From Cardiobacteriaceae bacterium TAE3-ERU3 (GTDB lineage: Bacteria > Pseudomonadota > Gammaproteobacteria > Cardiobacteriales > Cardiobacteriaceae), in contig JAHUUI010000006.1 of NCBI GenBank assembly GCA_019218315.1, positions 96,652-160,651 on the forward strand: 64,000 nucleotides of DNA, in the 5' to 3' direction. Within the stretch, counting starts at the first letter, position 1; each line of letters starts with the position of its first letter. Below are positions 9,453 to 18,042 of this stretch, piece after piece. The position numbers were made by a program, and so were the translations under genes. The notes under the pieces were generated by a model that was not told the DNA's origin, did no database searches, and worked only from the letters and a program-made list of their open reading frames with translations.

Positions 9453-10403
9453 ATGAATGAATTAGTGAGATTACAAGGTCAGACCATGGGCTCTCCGTGG
9501 CAAATACAGATTGCCCATACTATAGCGAAAGATGATCAAAAGGTTATTCGTGATAGTGTTGAATTGCTGCTGCGGATGATCAACGGACGGATGTCTCTTC
9601 ATCAAGAGACATCTGAAATCTGCGCTTTTAATGCTTATCGAGGGACAGATATCATCCTTATTAGTCCCGAAATGCGTTATGTCGTCTCTAAGGCACTAAC
9701 GATCTGCGCTGAAACAGATGGCGTATATGACATTACAATTGCACCACTGGTTGATATCTGGGGGTTTGGAGCGCATCAAATCAGCCACTACCCTGAGCAT
9801 GATGCTGTTACTGCGGCACTCCAAAAAGTTGGTTATCATTATTTACATTTGAATGAGCGCGGATTGTCGAAGGATAATCCCGAAGTCAGCATCGATTTGA
9901 GCTCCATAGCAAAAGGCTATGGTGTTGATAAGCTGGCCCAGCTTATTGAGCAATTTGGTTACCATAATTATATGGTGGATATTGGTGGTGAAATACGACT
10001 TAGTGGCGATTGCTATGGTCAGCCATGGAAGGTAGCGATTGAATATCCTCAGTGGGATGGTGGCACCTTTAATGAAGTCATGGCATTTAGTGGTATATCG
10101 CGAGCAGTAGCAACCTCTGGAAGTTATCGTAATTACTCACGCCTCGACAATGGATTTGCAGCTCATGAGATTGACGCTAAAACTGGCTATACCAAAGCTT
10201 CTCATCTACTGTCAGTGACTGTACTGGCTGATGACTGTATGAGCGCGGATGGTTATGCAACAGCCCTCTATCTTCTTGGTGATGATGCACGTTCATTTGC
10301 AGAGCAAAATCGCATAGCAGCGGTACTGATGATTGAAGATGAAAAGCAAGCTCAAGGTTATCGTCTGGAAATAACAACGTCACTACAAAAAATGCTTTCG
10401 TGA
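9453..10403 (+). CDS. ApbE-like FAD:protein FMN transferase without signal peptide
   Basis: Predicted to transfer FMN from FAD to a Thr residue of a target flavoprotein. Family marks: TMGSPW near the N terminus, SIDLSSIAKGYGVDKLA in the middle, VDIGGE, an HEIDAKTGY segment at the usual HxIDPxTG position, and SADGYATALYLLG near the end. At 316 aa it is complete. Most ApbE proteins are lipoproteins or periplasmic; here the N terminus (MNELVRLQGQTMGSPW) enters the catalytic domain at once, and an in-frame TGA at 9444 rules out a longer start, so this copy should be cytoplasmic. No flavoprotein partner (Rnf, Nqr, fumarate reductase) is nearby. It shares the A/T-rich composition of the autotransporter. 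Confidence 0.88.
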   Translation: MNELVRLQGQTMGSPWQIQIAHTIAKDDQKVIRDSVELLLRMINGRMSLHQETSEICAFNAYRGTDIILISPEMRYVVSKALTICAETDGVYDITIAPLVDIWGFGAHQISHYPEHDAVTAALQKVGYHYLHLNERGLSKDNPEVSIDLSSIAKGYGVDKLAQLIEQFGYHNYMVDIGGEIRLSGDCYGQPWKVAIEYPQWDGGTFNEVMAFSGISRAVATSGSYRNYSRLDNGFAAHEIDAKTGYTKASHLLSVTVLADDCMSADGYATALYLLGDDARSFAEQNRIAAVLMIEDEKQAQGYRLEITTSLQKMLS

Positions 10404-10570
10404 GGTATGGCGTGTGGTTATGTACTTTAGATGAGGCTTATACACGTCAGTCCTTTATTGGTTGGTAGCGGTATCAGCCTTTCCCATCAGTATAAATTAG
10501 ATGCCCTTTAAAAAAGCCTACATTGTCACCATAATCTCTTATACCAAGAAACGTAATCAAAGGATTTACC

Positions 10571-12607
10571 ATGACTGATTTTTCGTCAAACCCGCTTTAC
10601 CATCCCCCCGCAGCGCCGGATTTTGCCGCGCTCAAGCCTGAGCATGCGAATGCGATTGCCGCGATCATTGAAGAGAACCGTCAGGCGCTCGATGTGTTAC
10701 TCGGGCAAAGCAATTTCACTTGGGATAACCTGATGCAGCCTTTGGAGCGCATGGACGACCGCCTGTCGCGCGCATTTTCACCCATCGGGCATTTACAAGG
10801 CGTGAATAGCACCGACGAATGGCGCGCCGCGTACGAGCAGACTTTACCGGTACTGTCCGAATACGGCACGGACATGGCACAGCATCGCGGCTTGTACGAA
10901 GCGATTAAGTCTATCCGCGATGGTCATGAATACAACTCGCTTGATGCGGTCAAACAGAAAGTCATCGATGACGCGATTGAGGACTTTGAGCGCAGTGGTG
11001 TGGTATTGCCCGATGAAGACAAAGCCGAGTTCAAAAAGATGAGCCTGCGCCTGTCCGAGCTCTCGACCCAATACGCCAATAACGTCCTCGACGCGACCAA
11101 CGCATGGCACAAGCTGATTACTGACGAAGAAGAGCTTGAGGGCTTGCCCGCGAGTGCCAAAGCGCTGATGGCAGACCTTGCCAAGCAGAACGATCAGCAC
11201 GGCTGGCGCGTGACCCTTGATGCACCGGTTGTTATCCCTGTCCTGACCTACGCCGACAACCGTGGACTGCGCGGTGAAGTGTACGCCGCCTACAATGCAC
11301 GCGCCTCGGAATTTGCCGACGAAGGGCGCTATGACAACGCCGCCATCATCCGTGAAATCCTCGAACTGCGCGAGAAAAAGGCCAAGATGCTTGGCTTTGC
11401 CGATTATGCGGCGCTGTCAGCCGACAGCAAAATGGCGAAAAACAACGACACCGTGCTGAGTTTCCTCGACGACTTGGTGAAATCGAGCAAAGCTGCCGGT
11501 GAAGCAGACATGGCCGCACTGCGCGAATTTGCCGCCGCCGAACTCGATTTACAGGACTTGCAGCCGTGGGACGTTGGCTATGCGTCGGAAAAACTGCGCC
11601 AGCAAAAGTATGCCTTGTCACAGGAAGACTTGCGTCCGTATTTCCCCGTATCCAAGGTACTCGAAGGGCTGTTCGCGATTACCGAGCGCCTGTTTGGCGC
11701 ACGCTTCAAGCCTAATAATGAATTGAGCACATGGCATAAAGACGTCCTCGCGTTTGACGTGATTAACAAAGACGATGAAGTACAGGCGCGCTTCTATCTT
11801 GACCTTTACGCGCGTGCGAAAAAGCGCGGCGGTGCGTGGATGGACGGTGCCGTGCAGCGCTTCCGCGATGAAGGCAAACTGCAATTACCGGTTGCCTATC
11901 TGGTGTGCAACTTTACTCCGCCGGTCGGTGACGAAGAAGCGTACCTGACCCACGACGAAGTCACCACGCTGTTCCACGAATTTGGTCACGGCCTGCACCA
12001 CATGCTCACGGAAATCGACGTTTATTCCGTGTCCGGTATCAGCGGCGTGGAATGGGACGCGGTCGAGCAGCCGAGCCAGTTCATGGAAAACTTCTGCTAT
12101 ACCCACGAAGCACTTGATGCACTGACCCGCCACAAGGAAACAGGCGAAAAATTACCTGATGAGTTGTTCGACAAACTGATTGCGGCGAAAAACTTCCAGT
12201 CGGCAATGGCGATGCTGCGCCAGTTGGAATTCTCGCTGTTTGATTACCGCCTGCACACCGCTGCTTCCAGTGGCAAAGACGTGCTGGACGTACTCAATAG
12301 TGTGCGCAGTGAAGTGTCGGTCACGCCATCGTACGAGAAAAACCGCTTCCCGATGCAGTTCTCGCACATCTTTGCTGGCGGTTACGCTGCAGGGTATTAC
12401 AGCTACAAGTGGGCGGAAGTGCTTTCAGCGGACAGTTTCAGTGCGTTCGAGGAAGAGGGCGTCTTCAACCCTGAAACCGGCGCACGCTTCCGCGATGAAA
12501 TTCTTGCAGTTGGCGGCTCGCGTCCGTCGATGGACAGCTTTGTCGCTTTCCGCGGCCGTGAACCGAAAGTTGATGCTTTGCTCAAGCACAGCGGCATTGC
12601 ACAGTGA
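10571..12607 (+). CDS. prlC: Oligopeptidase A, M3 metallopeptidase
   Basis: Cytoplasmic zinc endopeptidase that degrades short peptides, including cleaved signal peptides in the characterised relatives. Length 678 aa, matching OpdA/PrlC (680). The zinc site HEFGHGLHHML lies near base 11980 (HExxH), with the third-ligand Glu in the SGVEWDAVEQPSQFMENF segment. An AAAGGA ribosome site precedes the ATG. Composition is G/C-rich with C-ending codons, as in pepN and relA, in contrast to the preceding autotransporter. The stop overlaps the GTG start of the next gene (GTGA at 12604-12607). Confidence 0.96.
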   Translation: MTDFSSNPLYHPPAAPDFAALKPEHANAIAAIIEENRQALDVLLGQSNFTWDNLMQPLERMDDRLSRAFSPIGHLQGVNSTDEWRAAYEQTLPVLSEYGTDMAQHRGLYEAIKSIRDGHEYNSLDAVKQKVIDDAIEDFERSGVVLPDEDKAEFKKMSLRLSELSTQYANNVLDATNAWHKLITDEEELEGLPASAKALMADLAKQNDQHGWRVTLDAPVVIPVLTYADNRGLRGEVYAAYNARASEFADEGRYDNAAIIREILELREKKAKMLGFADYAALSADSKMAKNNDTVLSFLDDLVKSSKAAGEADMAALREFAAAELDLQDLQPWDVGYASEKLRQQKYALSQEDLRPYFPVSKVLEGLFAITERLFGARFKPNNELSTWHKDVLAFDVINKDDEVQARFYLDLYARAKKRGGAWMDGAVQRFRDEGKLQLPVAYLVCNFTPPVGDEEAYLTHDEVTTLFHEFGHGLHHMLTEIDVYSVSGISGVEWDAVEQPSQFMENFCYTHEALDALTRHKETGEKLPDELFDKLIAAKNFQSAMAMLRQLEFSLFDYRLHTAASSGKDVLDVLNSVRSEVSVTPSYEKNRFPMQFSHIFAGGYAAGYYSYKWAEVLSADSFSAFEEEGVFNPETGARFRDEILAVGGSRPSMDSFVAFRGREPKVDALLKHSGIAQ

Positions 12608-13704
12608 GATGCTGTGCTGTAGCGGGGCTGGTCACAGTATTATCAGCGACCAGTCTTGCTGCTCTTGAAAATCATCCCGCAGATCACTCGGCAAACCAGC
12701 CGTGGATTGCATTTGCAGAGGATGATAACGGGGAGACCCGTGTCGGCTTCAAGGATGCACACGGCAATGTCACCATCGAACCGCACTTTTCGCCCATGAT
12801 CAGCGCGGTTGCTTTTTCGGATCTGATTGGTTTTATCGAGTTTGATGGAAAAAGTGCCAAAAGCGGCATTCTGCTCAAGGATGGACGCGAATTACCATAC
12901 AAACCTTTCCTGTTTGATGCATTGCCCGATTGCGAGCACGAAGGCTATATTCGTGCTTATGGTGAAGAGGGCATGCTTGGTATGCTTGATCGTGATGGTC
13001 AGTGGGCAATAGCGCCACGCTACAATCATCTTGGCATCATGGAAAATGGCACCAGCCTTGCGCTGTCTGGCGCGACCCGATACAGCGATGGTGAGCATTC
13101 TTATTGGAGTGGCGGCAAGCATCAGCTACTCGATCAGCATGGCAACGTACTGATTGACGATTTCTACGATGCCGGTATCAGCATAAATTGGCACTCATTA
13201 CGCAAAACAGAGTCCGAACCTGATATTCAAGCGCCGTGGCGAAGCTGGCAGGGTACGGATGGCTATTTTTACAGTGCCATAGATAATGACCGCGATTTCG
13301 GTCAATTTTTGTTTGATGATCTTCTGCAAGCTACTTTGCAGAACGATCAAAATAACTTTATTGCCGATGGCGTTTGGTGCGAAGGGGCTGTAGTCAAAGT
13401 CGGCTCGGCTAAAATCCGTGATGCGGTTAAGCATCTTGAATCTGCAATTAAAAGACGCCGTGCGCAGTTTAGGCAGGTAAGAGAATTTGATCCACTATTT
13501 GCTGCTGATACACACGACAATCCCGCGACCAAAGCCTATACGGAAAGTCTGCGCCACTATTCAGATAATTGTGGGCTGTTTTCAGCCTCCAACCATCCGC
13601 TGTATCGTGTCTATGACCCCGATGATCCACATCAGCACGCCATACTGTGGTTTTTACGCATGGATGATACTTACAAATTAATTGCTGTTTCAGATAAGAG
13701 ATAA
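12604..13704 (+). CDS. Predicted exported WG-repeat protein
   Basis: Unknown function, 366 aa. The start is GTG at 12604 overlapping the prlC stop; translation then opens with a signal-peptide-like segment (MRCCAVAGLVTVLSATSLA). The N-terminal half holds WG-repeat-like units such as VGFKDAHGNVTIEPHF and GMLDRDGQWAIAPRYNHLG, the pattern x-G-hhD-x-x-G-x-hhI-x-P-x-Y. The C-terminal half (from about residue 210) shows no recognisable domain. The GTGA overlap implies translational coupling to prlC, an odd pairing of a cytoplasmic peptidase and an exported protein. Assignment to the WG-repeat class is moderate; no enzymatic role is suggested. Confidence 0.75.
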   Translation: MRCCAVAGLVTVLSATSLAALENHPADHSANQPWIAFAEDDNGETRVGFKDAHGNVTIEPHFSPMISAVAFSDLIGFIEFDGKSAKSGILLKDGRELPYKPFLFDALPDCEHEGYIRAYGEEGMLGMLDRDGQWAIAPRYNHLGIMENGTSLALSGATRYSDGEHSYWSGGKHQLLDQHGNVLIDDFYDAGISINWHSLRKTESEPDIQAPWRSWQGTDGYFYSAIDNDRDFGQFLFDDLLQATLQNDQNNFIADGVWCEGAVVKVGSAKIRDAVKHLESAIKRRRAQFRQVREFDPLFAADTHDNPATKAYTESLRHYSDNCGLFSASNHPLYRVYDPDDPHQHAILWFLRMDDTYKLIAVSDKR

Positions 13705-13710
13705 ATATTG

Positions 13711-14097
13711 ATGAGTATTTTTACCGATATGATGGCCGGAAAAATATCGGCTGTAACTGTGGTTGAGGACGAACAACACATCGCCTTTATGGAGCCCAAC
13801 CCCAATGCGCGTGGGCATATTATTTGTCTGCCCAAAGCGGAAGTGCAGGATTTGTTTGCCATGCCGAAAGCGGATTACGATGCACTGATGGCATTTACCC
13901 GCCGTGTTGCCACAGCACTGCAATCTGCGTAGCCGTGTCGCAAAGTGGGTATGGCTTCCATCGGACTGGCTGTACCACATGTGCATATTCATCTCGTACC
14001 ACTTAACGATGCCAAAGAGATGAATTTCATCGATAAAGTCTCTGTCGATGCGCAAGATATGCATGATATTGCAAAGCAAATTCAAGCATATTTATAG
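13711..14097 (+). pseudogene. HIT-family nucleotide hydrolase interrupted by in-frame TAG
   Basis: Read through, this is a 128-residue HIT protein (MSIFTDMMAGKISAVTVVED at the N terminus). The catalytic HVHIH motif sits in the second half (GLAVPHVHIHLVPLND). A TAG at 13930-13932 splits it, after codons for residues ending in ALQSA; the downstream codons continue in the same frame (PCRKVGMASIG), matching the family segment that normally reads xxAVPCxRxGxxxxGL. The first half alone (73 aa) lacks the catalytic histidines. Everything else is intact, so the lesion looks recent: one base substitution, a sequencing error, or a suppressed amber codon. An upstream TTG at 13708 is less likely to be the start than ATG 13711. 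Confidence 0.85.
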
Positions 14098-14141
14098 TAC
14101 GATAAAGCTGCCGCATGTGCGGTATATTCATGGAGTCGATG

Positions 14142-14720
14142 ATGTCGAAAAAGATTCTGATGCTGGTCGGCGATTACGCCGAAGATTATGAAACGATGGT
14201 GCCGTTCCAATTTTTGCTGGGGGTGGGGTATGAAGTACATGCGGTGTGCCCAGACAAAAAGTCAGGCGATAGCGTGGCGACGGCTATTCATGATTTTGAA
14301 GGCGAGCAGACCTACAGCGAAAAGCGCGGTCATAACTTTGCCTTGAATTATGATTTTTCTGCGGTCAATACTGATGATTATATCGGGTTGTTGATTCCGG
14401 GCGGCCGTGCGTCGGAATATCTGCGCATGAATGAAAAGGTGCTGGATATTGTGCGCGCATTTGATCAGGCGAAAAAGCCGATTGCTGCAGTATGCCACGG
14501 AGCGCAATTATTGGCTGCAGCAGGTATTCTGGAAGGTCGCAAATGCTCCGCTTATCCTGCTTGTGCAGCCGAAGTGCGGCTTGCTGGTGGTGAGTATGCC
14601 GATATTGAGGTGACGGATGCTGTGACTGACGGCAATTTGGTTACAGCGCCAGCATGGCCTGCACACCCACAATGGCTGGCGCAGTTTGTTGCTTTGCTTG
14701 GTGCGAAGATTACGCTCTAA
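14142..14720 (+). CDS. DJ-1/PfpI family protein
   Basis: Class I glutamine-amidotransferase-like fold of the PfpI/DJ-1/YajL superfamily; members include deglycase-, chaperone- and protease-like proteins. Visible: an N-terminal strand [15 protein letters not shown] with the conserved Glu, and the nucleophile elbow [10 protein letters not shown]. Start chosen at ATG 14142 because GGAG at 14132-14135 lies 6 bases upstream; ATG 14139 is also possible. The frame opens earlier (14115) but without a ribosome site. The substrate cannot be told from sequence. A strong terminator follows at 14774. Confidence 0.88.
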   Translation: MSKKILMLVGDYAEDYETMVPFQFLLGVGYEVHAVCPDKKSGDSVATAIHDFEGEQTYSEKRGHNFALNYDFSAVNTDDYIGLLIPGGRASEYLRMNEKVLDIVRAFDQAKKPIAAVCHGAQLLAAAGILEGRKCSAYPACAAEVRLAGGEYADIEVTDAVTDGNLVTAPAWPAHPQWLAQFVALLGAKITL

Positions 14721-14773
14721 TCTGGGCTTGACCGTAGTGACGGCTGGTTTTGTCGTCTTAACAAAGCATTCGG

Positions 14774-14811
14774 AATCGGTGATGAAAATTGTATTGTCAT
14801 CACCGATTTTT
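14774..14811 (+). terminator. Intrinsic terminator after the PfpI gene
   Basis: AATCGGTGATGA (14774-14785) pairs perfectly with TCATCACCGATT (14797-14808) around an 11-base loop and is followed by TTT. It lies between convergent genes. Confidence 0.85.
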
Positions 14812-14902
14812 GCTTGGTTATTAGGCACTCAGAAAGTGAGCGAAAGTGCGTGCCATATACTCAAATACTGCGGTGATATAGCTAGCGTAGGGGCGTGTAG
14901 CT

Positions 14903-15937
14903 TCATAGTGCTTCATGGCGATTTTTACGCCAAGAGGCGAAAAGTGCCAGCAGAATAAGTGCAATACCGATGCTCCCCGTGACCAGTTCCGGGATATGGT
15001 ATTTAACGGACAGTAGCATGATGACGGCTAATGCGCCAATGGCGTAATGTGCGCCATGTTCTAGGTAGGCATAAGTTTGTAGAGTACCTTTCTCTACCAG
15101 ATAAATAGTGATAGAGCGCACGAAGATGGCACCGATGGCCAGGCCAAGCATAATAATGACGACATCGCTGGTAATAGCAAATGCACCGATAACACCATCG
15201 AAGCTAAAAGAGGCGTCAAGCACTTCTAAATAGATAAACCCGGCAATACCACCTTTCATGATGGCGCTTGTGCCGTTGCTTGCATTCTCTCTTTCGAGCA
15301 GGCCACTAAGTACCTGCACGCCAAGGTAGGTCACTAATCCCCATATGCCTGAGGTGAGGATCGCGGCGACTTCATGTTCCGCGGTGAGGAACTTGGCTGT
15401 GAGTATCAGTAAAATGAGGCAGATGAATAATGCCATGCCTTGAATGCTGGCAATGCTTTGCATCGGCTTTTCCAGCCAATGTAGCCAGTGCTCATCTTTG
15501 TTTTCGTCAAAGAAAAAGTTCAAGAAAACCATCATCAGGAAGATACCCCCAAAAGTGGCGACCTGACTGTGGTGTGCGAGTAGGCGTGCAGCGTATTCAG
15601 CAGGGTCGTTCAGTGCGAGATGGGCGACTTCTATTAAGCCCATATTGGCTGTGATGGCGACGATGGCCAATGGAAAGATAAGGCGCATACCGAAAACAGC
15701 GATAAGGATGCCAACGGTCAGAAACAGTTTCAGCCAAAAATCCGGCCACCCACGCAGGACAGATGCATTCACAACGGCATTATCGAATGACAGTGAAATT
15801 TCCATTAAAGCCAAGACAGCGGTGATAAACAGCGCCTGCCCAAGCATGGAGATGCCGCCTTGTTCGTAGCCCCACCATGCAGCAAGAGCCAAACATATTG
15901 CGCTAAAAAAGAATGAAAAGCCAAAGTGTTTGAGCAT
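14903..15937 (-). CDS. DUF475/TerC-like integral membrane protein
   Basis: Polytopic membrane protein, 344 aa, with about nine hydrophobic segments. It carries the two acidic motifs of the TerC-related superfamily: MEISLSFDNAVVNASVL near residue 45 and EVLDASFSFDGVIGAFAIT near residue 230. Relatives include TerC and YkoY-type proteins, several of which export manganese or help metalate exported enzymes; metal transport is therefore an inference. It stands alone on the minus strand and has a 170-base upstream region with an unusual pair of overlapping hairpins (listed separately), which suggests leader-based control. Confidence 0.85.
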   Translation of the reverse strand: MLKHFGFSFFFSAICLALAAWWGYEQGGISMLGQALFITAVLALMEISLSFDNAVVNASVLRGWPDFWLKLFLTVGILIAVFGMRLIFPLAIVAITANMGLIEVAHLALNDPAEYAARLLAHHSQVATFGGIFLMMVFLNFFFDENKDEHWLHWLEKPMQSIASIQGMALFICLILLILTAKFLTAEHEVAAILTSGIWGLVTYLGVQVLSGLLERENASNGTSAIMKGGIAGFIYLEVLDASFSFDGVIGAFAITSDVVIIMLGLAIGAIFVRSITIYLVEKGTLQTYAYLEHGAHYAIGALAVIMLLSVKYHIPELVTGSIGIALILLALFASWRKNRHEAL

Positions 15938-15985
15938 GAAGATCCTTAGTGAATAAATTTAGATAGATATATGAGAGCGCTTCGT

Positions 15986-16046
15986 GATGCGGTGAATGCA
16001 TGATAGGATCATGCAACGCATCAAAATTCCCCGCCTTATTTTGATG
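15986..16046 (-). promoter_or_regulatory. Structured leader with mutually exclusive stems upstream of the DUF475 gene
   Basis: In the minus-strand transcript a 9-bp stem (CATCAAAAT with ATTTTGATG; plus-strand 16038-16046 and 16019-16027) is followed by a composite hairpin: an 8-bp stem TGCATGAT/ATCATGCA (16008-16015 and 15997-16004) closed by GATGCG/CGCATC (16017-16022 and 15986-15991). The bases GATG at 16019-16022 take part in both the first stem and the outer closing stem, so they compete. The element ends 49 bases before the start codon. I could not match it to the yybP-ykoY manganese riboswitch consensus by eye. Confidence 0.55.
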
Positions 16047-16107
16047 GCCTAGGTATTTTGTTGAGTTTTGGGCTGACGTGACGTAGGTCGTATGGGGGCT
16101 TGTAGTA

Positions 16108-16470
16108 TTAAAGCGTCATAGTTGGGAGTCCACTATCTTGCAGTTTTCCCAGCGCTTTTTCTACTGTCTCACGAATTTTAGGAACATCGCGACCGAGAAG
16201 CTGAATCCCGATACCTGGAACGCGTTTGCCGGATTTCTTAGGCGGATTGAGCCATACAATTCGGCCTGATACGGCAAATTTACCTAAATCATCGGGTAGG
16301 GTAAGAAAGACAAAAACATCTTGCCCCATCTGATAGGTTTCATCAGTAGGATAGAAGACACCACAGCCTTCAATAAATGGCATATACACTTGATAAAGGC
16401 TACGCGTATCAGCAGGAGCCATACGAATGACGCCTTTTTTTAACTTGGATTGTGGTGAAGAAGAGGTCAT
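16108..16470 (-). CDS. pilZ: PilZ-domain protein, type IV pilus PilZ type
   Basis: 120 aa, the length of the stand-alone pilus PilZ of Pseudomonas, whose N-terminal pattern LYxxYMPFIxGxGxFxPT is reproduced here as LYQVYMPFIEGCGVFYPT. In that subgroup the c-di-GMP-binding RxxxR motif is missing or degenerate; I see none here. Expected role: cytoplasmic factor for type IV pilus assembly. Synteny supports it, since pilZ next to holB and tmk is the Pseudomonas/Xanthomonas arrangement. It lies 7 bases after holB and is the last gene of the mltG-tmk-holB-pilZ run. Confidence 0.92.
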   Translation of the reverse strand: MTSSSPQSKLKKGVIRMAPADTRSLYQVYMPFIEGCGVFYPTDETYQMGQDVFVFLTLPDDLGKFAVSGRIVWLNPPKKSGKRVPGIGIQLLGRDVPKIRETVEKALGKLQDSGLPTMTL

Positions 16471-16477
16471 ATTGTGC

Positions 16478-17431
16478 TCACAGTATAGGAATACGATTAT
16501 CCATTATCTCAAGTAAATGGCCTTTGATGTTGGCCGCCATACCTACTTGCTGCACCTGCGGTTGACGCAATGCGGATATACGAGCATATAAGGTGTGCAG
16601 TTTAGGCAAGTCGAGGGCTTTGATTTGTGCTTGTATGGAAGCAAGGTGATTTTGCCAATATTCATCGTAGCTGTCCAGCTGTATATAGTTGATTAATGCA
16701 ATCAGCTGAGCGCAGACGTAATCAACTAAATGGTTTTGATCAAGGCCGTCAAGGTGCATTAAATATGCCGTCTCATGCTTGGGCGAGGTTAAAAACATAA
16801 CGCAGAGTGCGATTTCGGCTGCCGGATCAGGAATATCGCGCTGCGTGAGTACGCGGAAAGGATTGTCCTGACATAAAGCCAACGCACGCGTAGCATCTTG
16901 TACGGACCACTGATGCGTATGACACAGCCAGTTAAGTGCTTGATTATGATTGGGGGTAGGGACACTCAGGCAGCGTGCACGGCTGAGGATGGTTGGCTTT
17001 ACAGCACGCCTGTTTGGTGCACTGAGAATAAAGTGATTGCTGGCTGGAGGCTCTTCCAAGGTTTTAAGTAGTGCATTAAGCGCATAATCATTGTAGCGGT
17101 CAATGTCGGGCAAAAAAATGATGCGCCGCTTGGCTATATTGGGTGTCTTTTGCGACTGCTCGGTGAGTGTACGAACATCATCTACTTTGCAGGGATCATC
17201 GCGCCAAATCAGATCTGGATGAGTATCTTGCTTGAGTAAGTGGCAGGATTGGCAAGCCTGACACGCTTGGCCATTATGTGGATTAAGGCACAACGCTGCC
17301 GCAGCGATACTTTTAGCGGCCACGATGGCGTTGCCACGCTGCGTATCGAGGAGCAGCGTGGTGGTCGGCAGGTTTTTTACTAAGTAGCTAAAGTCCTCAG
17401 TAAGTGCACTGAGCCATGGGAGCTCAGTCAT
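16478..17431 (-). CDS. holB: DNA polymerase III delta' subunit
   Basis: Clamp-loader subunit, 317 aa, that helps load the sliding clamp during replication. The AAA+ N-terminal part has a degenerate P-loop (DTQRGNAIVAAKSIA), as expected for the non-ATPase delta' subunit, and the four-cysteine zinc module CLNPHNGQACQACQSC. Sensor-1-like SRA is seen in ILSRARCLSVP. The start overlaps the tmk stop by 4 bases (ATGA), so translation is coupled. Confidence 0.93.
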   Translation of the reverse strand: MTELPWLSALTEDFSYLVKNLPTTTLLLDTQRGNAIVAAKSIAAAALCLNPHNGQACQACQSCHLLKQDTHPDLIWRDDPCKVDDVRTLTEQSQKTPNIAKRRIIFLPDIDRYNDYALNALLKTLEEPPASNHFILSAPNRRAVKPTILSRARCLSVPTPNHNQALNWLCHTHQWSVQDATRALALCQDNPFRVLTQRDIPDPAAEIALCVMFLTSPKHETAYLMHLDGLDQNHLVDYVCAQLIALINYIQLDSYDEYWQNHLASIQAQIKALDLPKLHTLYARISALRQPQVQQVGMAANIKGHLLEIMDNRIPIL

Positions 17432-18042
17432 AGCTGCGCCATCAGGTGGGGGCGAATTTGTTCAAATACGCTGTCGCTATCGCCATCTGCATCAATACTG
17501 ACTGCATTTTCCCTTTGCGCGCGCACATGATAACCATGCGCGACGGCAGCAAAAAATTCTGCTTGTTCTTGCTCAAAGCGGTCTTTATGCGTATTGCGCT
17601 GATCAAGCCGCTGCATGGCGATCTCTGGGCTGACAGACATGATCAGGCGTAAATCCGGCTCAACATCAGGCATTGCCCAGCGTTCAAGTTCGGCTATGCG
17701 TGTGATGTTAATACCGCGTCCGTAGCCTTGATAAGCATAGGTTGAGTCGTTAAAGCGATCACAGATCACCCATTGACCACGGCTCAGTCGTGGCAAGATT
17801 TCAGCACTTAGGTGTTGACGCCTGGCGGCCATCATCAGCAATAACTCTGCATCAGCGTCAATGGTATTGGCTGGATTAAGCAAAATATTGCGCACTTGCT
17901 CGCCCACTGCTGTACCACCAGGTTCCCGAGTGAGCCAAAAATCAATATGGTGCTCGCTGAGCCAGTCGCGGATGTAGTTAATTTGGGTGCTTTTCCCAGC
18001 ACCTTCACTGCCGTCAATGACGATAAAGCGACCGCGCTTCAT
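17428..18042 (-). CDS. tmk: Thymidylate kinase
   Basis: Phosphorylates dTMP to dTDP, an essential step to dTTP. 204 aa. P-loop GSEGAGKST near residue 11, the DRF/Y segment VICDRFNDSTYAYQGYGRG, and a LID region with LDQRN. The Pro-Gly LTREPGGT motif is present. It overlaps mltG upstream and holB downstream by 4 bases each, forming one compact minus-strand operon. Confidence 0.96.
   Translation of the reverse strand: MKRGRFIVIDGSEGAGKSTQINYIRDWLSEHHIDFWLTREPGGTAVGEQVRNILLNPANTIDADAELLLMMAARRQHLSAEILPRLSRGQWVICDRFNDSTYAYQGYGRGINITRIAELERWAMPDVEPDLRLIMSVSPEIAMQRLDQRNTHKDRFEQEQAEFFAAVAHGYHVRAQRENAVSIDADGDSDSVFEQIRPHLMAQL

Noticed and set aside
15938..16107. yybP-ykoY manganese riboswitch before the DUF475 gene
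   Set aside because: The family context invites it, but I could not find its conserved sequence blocks by eye; only the competing stems were kept.
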